From: Siphonodentalium dalli
Taxonomy: Eukaryota; Mollusca; Scaphopoda; Gadilida; Siphonodentaliidae
Direction of reading: 5' to 3'
DNA length: 64,000 nt
NCBI GenBank assembly: GCA_032622095.1
Contig: CP136064.1
Location: 142,245,954 to 142,309,953 of the forward strand
The translations under genes and the position numbers were made by a program. This document shows positions 58,480 through 64,000 of the stretch, one piece after another (position 1 is the stretch's first letter; every line of letters starts with the position of its first letter). The notes beneath the pieces were generated by a model. That model did no database searches and was not told the DNA's origin. It saw nothing but the letters and a program-made list of their open reading frames with translations.

Positions 58480-59189
58480 ACATCCCTGAATACTAGCCTA
58501 CACTGACAGTGTTATAGTTATCACATTGATTCTATAGCATCTATTGCGATGTTATTCAAATGGGAATATTGAAATAACAATTTAAACATGCATGTTCATC
58601 TCTTTTTGAGACCCCCACCCACTAGGGCCTACTAGGCAATAGGCCTTTTGTCAGTATTGCACTTTTAGCCGGGCACTATGCCACTAAGTCACAGGGGGTC
58701 CAGATTTAAAAAAATAAAAATAAAAATGTCCACAGATATGAGAGGCCCTTTTCACATATTATTATTTATTTTTGCTTTATGGTGAATCATTTTTGCATAA
58801 TTCCATTGCACACACCCCCCCCCCCCCCCCATTGCACCTCAGTGCCCATGCCTAATATCCTATATATTCATAAACCATGGTTCTATATTGCAAATGTTGT
58901 CCAAAAACAATTAATTCCCCGAATTGTCGGTCCGAAGTTTTCGGACGGACGGATACTACTGAATGGCCAAATACGTCGACCGTTTTGTGGTGTCCACTCC
59001 CCCCAAACTTATGTTTAACAGTGTTGGAAATTTCATGCCAGACACATCATTACTTGGAAATTTTACACCACATGTAGGTTGAAATTGTTCTCATTGTTTC
59101 ATTTTTACAAATTTTCCAAAGTTAATCGGCGTCGGGGGGGGGGGGGTTGACTGGTCCCCGGACTATAAAACTGGCCATAGCTCTGGTTT
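58480..59189. other. No gene seen
   Basis: Contains a further solo end of the first TTAAGC family (GAGAGGCCCTTTTCACATATTATTATTTAT, 58740-58769), C16 at 58815-58830 and G13 at 59134-59146. Confidence 0.5.
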
Positions 59190-59219
59190 GGACGTCGGTA
59201 TTATCATAGATGAAGGAAG

Positions 59220-59300
59220 GATAGATACGTCACTCAACGTCATTTGATCGGCCAATCGGTAACGCACTCAGATTCTGTCCGCCATTGCTAAAGGTAGTTC
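59220..59300 (+). promoter_or_regulatory. Candidate promoter
   Basis: TACGTCA (CRE-like, 59226-59232), GGCCAATCGG (CCAAT box, 59250-59259) and CCGCCATTG (YY1-like, about 59280) sit within 60 bp, upstream of the candidate first exon. No TATA box. Confidence 0.3.
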
Positions 59301-59398
59301 AACTCTGATTCTTCTAATCAAAACAGTGCTTTCTCATCGCAATAAAAAGAGGAAAATCTGGCGTCTATTGCAGCTGAATTAATTATGCACCAACTGTC

Positions 59399-60352
59399 AT
59401 GAATTATCAGAATCTCACGTTTCAAAAGATGTCCGTTGGGGAGAAAGAAAGGTGAGTTTTTATGCCGTTTGATGCAATTTTTGTAGTAAACAACACGACA
59501 TTCTGCATTCTATTTTTGTAATTTTCACCTGGATGAAGTTATGTTATAAGGACTTTCAAAATTAAATTAATTTAATAGATCTGACCAATCCTGGTTGCAT
59601 TGGTAATTTGAATATCATGTATATGGGGTACCGATCAAAACTTGTTTTATGGAAGAAATATTTCAATGACAGCTGTCAGATGTCAAGAATTTCCATGCCA
59701 CTGCCAGGTGTGATCAGGTGTACATACTACAGTAATAAATAAATAATTTAGAAATGAATAGTCAAAACAATTCACAAATTTGGCAGTTTAGATGTCCTAC
59801 TCCTAGATTCTAATTGTAGTGATCATACTATTCATAGTTTGAATTGTTTCATGCCCACTTTATGTAATAGATAACATTTGTTGATAGCATATTTTTCATG
59901 TAGTATTTTGATCATTAATAGATGATATAATCACATTCATAATGCATAATGTTAATACATGACATTGAGACTTGAGTGGGCATTAATTATAATTTATACA
60001 CACACTGGTCAGCTTTGTTGAAATATAATATCATTAGCCTTATTTATTATTATATTATAGCACTAGTATTATTTTTGTAAGATAATTTATTACTGCTATC
60101 ACAAAGAGGTGTGAACAATTGAATATTACATGGGTTGCCAATGTAGGCACTGGTGAGTGGTGTGGTACTGTACTGCATGGGAAATATCCCAATATAAAAT
60201 ATTTTATACCAGTAACCTGTAAATTATTTATAAATTAAAATTAAATGCTTCAAATTCTATATCATTTCAGGAAGTGGGCAGATAATGGCAACGCCTTCAT
60301 AACATTGGTGGGTCAGAAAGTTACGTGTGCAACATGCGTGAGCCGAAAATAA
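59399..60352 (+). CDS. Candidate two-exon small protein (weak)
   Basis: Exon 1 59399-59451 starts MNYQNLTFQKMSVGEKE and ends at a good donor (AAG|GTGAGT). An acceptor TATCATTTCAG precedes exon 2 at 60271. Joining keeps one frame through KWADNGNAFITLVG, QKVTCATC to a stop at 60350-60352, about 44 residues in total. A short upstream ATG frame (MHQLS) precedes. Product not recognised; a CxxC near the end is the only motif. Support: donor and acceptor quality and the promoter-like stretch. Against: very short, no known homologue. It may be a non-coding transcript instead. Confidence 0.3.
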
Positions 60353-61230
60353 TCCAGAGAGACAGAATGAGATGCACAATGCAATGATGTGTTCAAGATA
60401 AAGAAGGAATTGAACTATACTTGTGCGAAAATCCTGGATAAAAAACTAGCTGATGTCTCATTGACTATCAAGGAAAGAGCCACAAATGATTAATATTTAT
60501 AAGTTCATCATTAAATTAATTAAATTACAAACATTGTCTCTCTATCACATTGTACTTATCCACACTAAGGCAACCCCCATGTTCATATGCACATTGTGTG
60601 TCCCCGGGACTGTCCCCTCCAGTCTGAAAAAGTATCCTCTAGCTCCCAATAGCATTTCAAGGTCCCATTCAGCTTCAGTAACTGTAATTCTCTAATGTAA
60701 ATGGACTATAAGTATGTTATCCTACTAGTATATTTTACAAATTGTACCATAATCATTAACTATTTTATTACTATATGCATGGATTATATCGCTCAGTTTC
60801 AAAATAGCCTATACAATTAACTATTCTTCGTTTATTTGTATTTTAATATCATAGTGGGCAGAGATACCCTTTACATTCATGTGTAGGTTAATTCATATAA
60901 TAAGACCACAAACACAGGTCTGTTTGTTGAACTTATTAGATGAAACCCCCCTACTGTGACCCAAATATATATATATACAAATGGATCATGGAACTCAAAT
61001 AACTACTAAATGATTATTAGTTTATATAAATAGACATGATATGTCTGTTTCCAGGATGAAATTGTAATATATAATATATATAAAAGTTAAAAAGTTCCCG
61101 GACCCCGGTTGAATCGGGATAGTGATTCAAATGGGGAGGACCTGACATATATATATATATATATATTGATTAGCAGCAACGTATATGTGTACGTTTATAA
61201 GAAAAATCACTCTGAATTCTGTGAAGCAAT
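60353..61230. other. No gene seen
   Basis: Transcript of the candidate gene might continue here. (TA)n at 60967-60976 and (AT)n at 61147-61167. Confidence 0.4.
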
Positions 61231-61375
61231 ATCCCTCCAATATTTGCACCAGCTGATCGAGGAAAATTACAAAACTAAATCCCCACTACACGTAAGAAAT
61301 CAGATCCCTCCAATACTTGCACTAGCTGATCGAGAAAATTACAGAACGAAATCCACACTACACGTAAGAAATCGG
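61231..61375. repeat. 73-bp tandem duplication
   Basis: ATCCCTCCAATATTTGCACC through CACTACACGTAAGAAATC at 61231 is repeated at 61304 with about eight changes. Confidence 0.9.
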
Positions 61376-62015
61376 AGTAAATAAACATCAACGCAAAATT
61401 CACAAGATATCACAAGACAGTTTGTTAGTTTTTCAATATGCCGGCGTAAACAACATCGAATTGCGGGCACTTTCTATTTCAGGAACACCTATCTTGAACA
61501 AAATTGCATTCTTAGGCATTCGGTTAATGTCACCTAAAATGCATAATGTTACAAAGTTAGTATAAAGTACATTTATTACGGATATCTCTCGACAACCTAC
61601 GCGAACTCGATGTAAATATAACGTAAAATTATCTCCCCCTAGTTTTCTGAACTACCTTAACGCTTGAGGGCCAACGCAATGGCGACGTCCAATAGCGTTA
61701 CAGTTTGATAACCATGAGTGCGACGTCTATCCTATTTTTAGTCTATGTTATTATCTTATGGGAGGGTACGTCATAGAGCGATAGCGTCGTAGTGTTTCAC
61801 ATATGAGCCAGGAACGGACCATGACAGAGGGATATGTCAGTAAATAAGCTTCTTCCACCTGATAGAGCTACACGTATCTTAGAACTGAGAAATATCTGAA
61901 ATAGAAAAAACGTTATTGTAGCAATTTGAAAAAAATATATCTTTCAAGTGCAGATGACAAATTTCAGGGGAGAAAAATCGGGCTATTTTCCTGTAACCAA
62001 TAACACAGAGTTTAT
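61376..62015. other. No gene seen
   Basis: GC content rises near 61660-61830 (several CG dinucleotides, GCAATGGCGACGTCC), but no exon recognised. Confidence 0.35.
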
Positions 62016-62422
62016 AGTTTAAACATATTTTATTGTACCGTTTATGTACAATTGGGATTGGGGCACAAGTTATACAACTTAGATAGCCCCTCTCCCCATA
62101 CAATTACACACGTTATTATAATAACAAGATGGTATATATATGTTTAAATTGTTTTTGTTTTTTTTTGTGTTACCAGATCCGGGTTCGATATGTGAGTTCA
62201 TTTAGTTTGATTACTGGTTGTTGACATAGAGCAGATGTGTTTGTCAGTTTAGTATTAGCTTTTAGCTTTGGGGTAATAAAAAGATGGCGTTCGCGCGTGA
62301 CGTTGGCCCAGAGGTGGTGAATGTGTTAATTGGTAAAGCGGTTAGTAGCGACTATATATTTTTGAGCTTCTGCAAATATTAATTTGTTTTTGTTATTATT
62401 ATTTTGTTATTTTGTTATAACA
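62016..62422 (-). mobile_element. 5'-truncated type A LINE, 3' end only
   Basis: Reverse complement of the LINE end at about 42850-43231. It includes the last codons (EVQKYIVATNRF region), GTTGGCCCAGAGGTGGTGAA, GTATGGGGAGAGGGGCTATC and the terminal AATAAAATATGTTTAAACT. Identity about 96 percent by eye. TAACACA at 62001-62007 and 62418-62424 could be a 7-bp target duplication. Extreme 5' truncation is typical of LINE insertion. Confidence 0.85.
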
Positions 62423-62501
62423 CATATTTGGCCTTCACTGAATACGAAAATCATGTTGTGTATTCAAAATTTTTAACTTTTTTGTCAACATTCCCAGTTT
62501 T

Positions 62502-62599
62502 GTAAAATAATTAAACCATCAAACCTGTAATGACACATTTAACACAGGCTGTAAAATAATTAAACCATCAAACCTGTAATGACACAATTAACACAGGCT
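62502..62599. repeat. 49-bp tandem duplication
   Basis: GTAAAATAATTAAACCATCA through TTAACACAGGCT at 62502 is repeated at 62551 with one change. Confidence 0.95.
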
Positions 62600-62872
62600 G
62601 CACTAGCTCTTATGCCGCCCCAGATACTTCTATTTTTCAGACCCCTAACAACCGGACAAATCGTGTACTGCTACCCATTACCGTTGTCATTACTGGGGTA
62701 TCACACCATTTTAAAATCAATTATTTTGATTATAGTGGTACATGTATGTTTTTGGGTATGTTCGTACATATAGTACTTAATACTAATATCATGACAGACT
62801 AAACTACTCAATATTACATATGTAGTTTTTGCCACCGTACATTACATTATGTCTGCCTGATGTACCTTACGT
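62600..62872. other. No gene seen
   Basis: Spacer. Confidence 0.4.
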
Positions 62873-63572
62873 GTATGGGCCATCTAATACGCACAAGCTT
62901 GACTACCAAAAGATAACATATCGGGGTTCGCAATATGATGGCTATTGGCATATAATCGCGACCACGGGAGGCACGCGTGCTTTCGATTGAATATCATATT
63001 TAATCTGAAGGGTAATAACTCTATAAAGAATTTTTTTTACGAAATGACGGCGATTTGTATTAGAAATTGCAACACCACAATAGATCAACTCTGGAGAAAT
63101 ATAAGTCAAATTCTTCCCTTGGGTGGGTGGGGTTTGGGATACGCTCTTCAAAACACTTCTCCAAATATGTCCGTTATTTCGTCAAAGACACTTTTTCAAA
63201 TATTTCCGTTATTTCATTTATAAAAATAATTTCATATTTCTATATTTCGTTCTATATTTCGCCTTATTTCGCTATTTCGCTGTAATTTCCTATTTCGATT
63301 TTTCGTTCTATTTCGCTATTTCGCTGTATTATCCTATTTCGATTTTCGATGTATTTTCCTATTTCGCTTTTTCGTTTTATTTCATATTTCGATAATTCGC
63401 TGTATTTGACATATTATGGGATATGGTATTATATGATACCCTACATTCTGATATTCAATCGAACATCACGTGCCTCCCGTGGTCGCGATTGTATGCCAAT
63501 AGCCATCATATCGTGAACCCCGATATGTTATCTTTTGGTAGTCAAGCGTGTGCGTATTGCCTGGTATGGGCA
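62873..63572. mobile_element. 700-bp inverted-repeat element with TTTCG core
   Basis: Arms 62873-62999 and 63450-63572 pair through AATACGCAC, GCTTGACTACCAAAAGATAA, CATATCGGGGTTC, TATGATGGCTATTGGCATA, ATCGCGACCACGGGAGGCAC and TTCGATTGAATATCA (about 90 percent). The centre contains a TATTTCG/TGTATTTCC-type array at about 63225-63410 and no transposase. Confidence 0.85.
63225..63410 (+). repeat. TTTCG-rich simple array
   Basis: Interspersed TATTTCGCTATTTCGCTGTA and CCTATTTCGATTTTTCG units. Open forward frames here are repeat artefacts. Confidence 0.8.
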
Positions 63573-63970
63573 TGTCTTTGAAATTTGTATGCACCTGCAT
63601 CTTTTTTGTCTGGATTCCATCATTCCGATGATGCCATTGATCAAGTGTGGGTGAGCCACGGATCGATCATTAAAGATAAATTAAATTTTTGTTCTAACTG
63701 CTTTCTTCGTGCTTTAATAATAAATCCCAGATTATTACAACCGTATCCATGCACAAATGATAATTCCCAAAAATGGTAAATTCTGTGTGAAATAATTTTA
63801 TGTGTTTCAGTCAATGGATCGGAGCGATTAGGAATGTGGAACGTTAAACTTTATAGTGTCTAAGTATTAAATACTTGATGTCAACATGAAGATATATCAT
63901 CTAGAGGTCACTCGAAGATCAATATTTATGAAGTTTGGTCATGATCGGATGATGGAGGTGGCATGTTGTG
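63573..63970. other. No gene seen
   Basis: No recognisable coding signal. Confidence 0.4.
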
Positions 63971-63972
63971 TG

Positions 63973-64000
63973 TGTCGAAGGATTTAGTCATACAAGGAGT
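63973..64000 (-). repeat. Start of a reverse-oriented unit of the 160-bp family
   Basis: GAAGGATTTAGTCATACAAG is the complement of the array's CATGACTAAATCCTTT stretch, so another member of the 53-54 kb family probably lies beyond the right edge. Confidence 0.4.

Noticed and set aside
58640-58700. tRNA-derived SINE on the minus strand (TGACTTAGTGGCATAGTGCC resembles an A box)
   Set aside because: No B box at the expected distance and no second copy in the window.
61099-61125. B-box-like CCCCGGTTGAATCGGG suggesting a tRNA or SINE
   Set aside because: No A box upstream and no cloverleaf can be drawn.
62001-62424. Firm target-site duplication for the 62-kb LINE copy
   Set aside because: TAACACA is only 7 bp and sits 8 bp from the LINE terminus; kept as possible, not claimed.

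Overview
This window reads as repeat-rich, AT-rich, non-coding DNA from an animal nuclear genome. The likeliest source is a marine invertebrate, perhaps a mollusc or another lophotrochozoan. That placement is inferred from the mix of elements: two lineages of non-LTR retrotransposon, a Penelope-like element with a GIY-YIG domain, a THAP-type Harbinger/ISL2EU transposase relic, and many foldback or MITE-like repeats. No single diagnostic gene supports it. No bacterial operon, tRNA, rRNA or CRISPR array is visible. I find no convincing intact host protein gene. The best candidate is a small two-exon transcript behind a promoter-like stretch near 59.2-60.4 kb, and it is weak.

Layout. 0-1.8 kb: end of a LINE (type A). 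2-10 kb: AT-rich DNA with a dispersed repeat family (about 2.5, 8.5, 9.5 and 13.3 kb) and a composite element (6.4-7.8 kb) built of self-complementary TTAAGC palindromes between inverted TATGGGAGGCC ends. 10.3-12.6 kb: a 122-bp-unit repeat followed by a frameshifted Penelope-like element. 14.3-23 kb: three fragments of a second LINE lineage (type B) among unrecognised DNA. 23.8-26.9 kb: a 3.1-kb pyrimidine-rich minisatellite. 26.95-29.6 kb: a very large, diverged inverted repeat. 29.8-35.3 kb: a 0.6-kb repeat shared with 45.4 kb, two type B LINE tails in opposite orientation, a hAT-like MITE with an 8-bp target duplication, a foldback and a 455-bp direct repeat. 35.6-37.9 kb: a 1.1-kb tandem duplication carrying long palindromes. 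38.4 and 47.2 kb: two further near-perfect long palindromes. 40-43.2 kb: the longest retroelement, a type A LINE with recognisable endonuclease, RT and tail; its 3' end recurs on the minus strand at 62 kb. 43.7-45 kb: the THAP transposase relic. 49.9-50.4 kb: a second 122-bp-unit repeat. 51.0-55.2 kb: an inverted-ended repeat with an internal array of about 160-bp units, interrupted by a 1.92-kb Mutator-like element with 39-bp inverted ends and a 9-bp target duplication. 57.0-58.5 kb: a second TTAAGC-palindrome element, into which a TTAA-flanked, piggyBac-like MITE has inserted. 62.9-63.6 kb: an inverted repeat enclosing a TTTCG-rich array.

The genes do not form a pathway. The window is a record of nested transposition, tandem duplication and foldback formation. 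The most interesting signals are structural: the TTAAGC palindrome elements, the nested insertions dated by target duplications, the large inverted repeat, the stop-poor minisatellite, and a GGCCATCTTGG-type motif that recurs across several otherwise different repeats.
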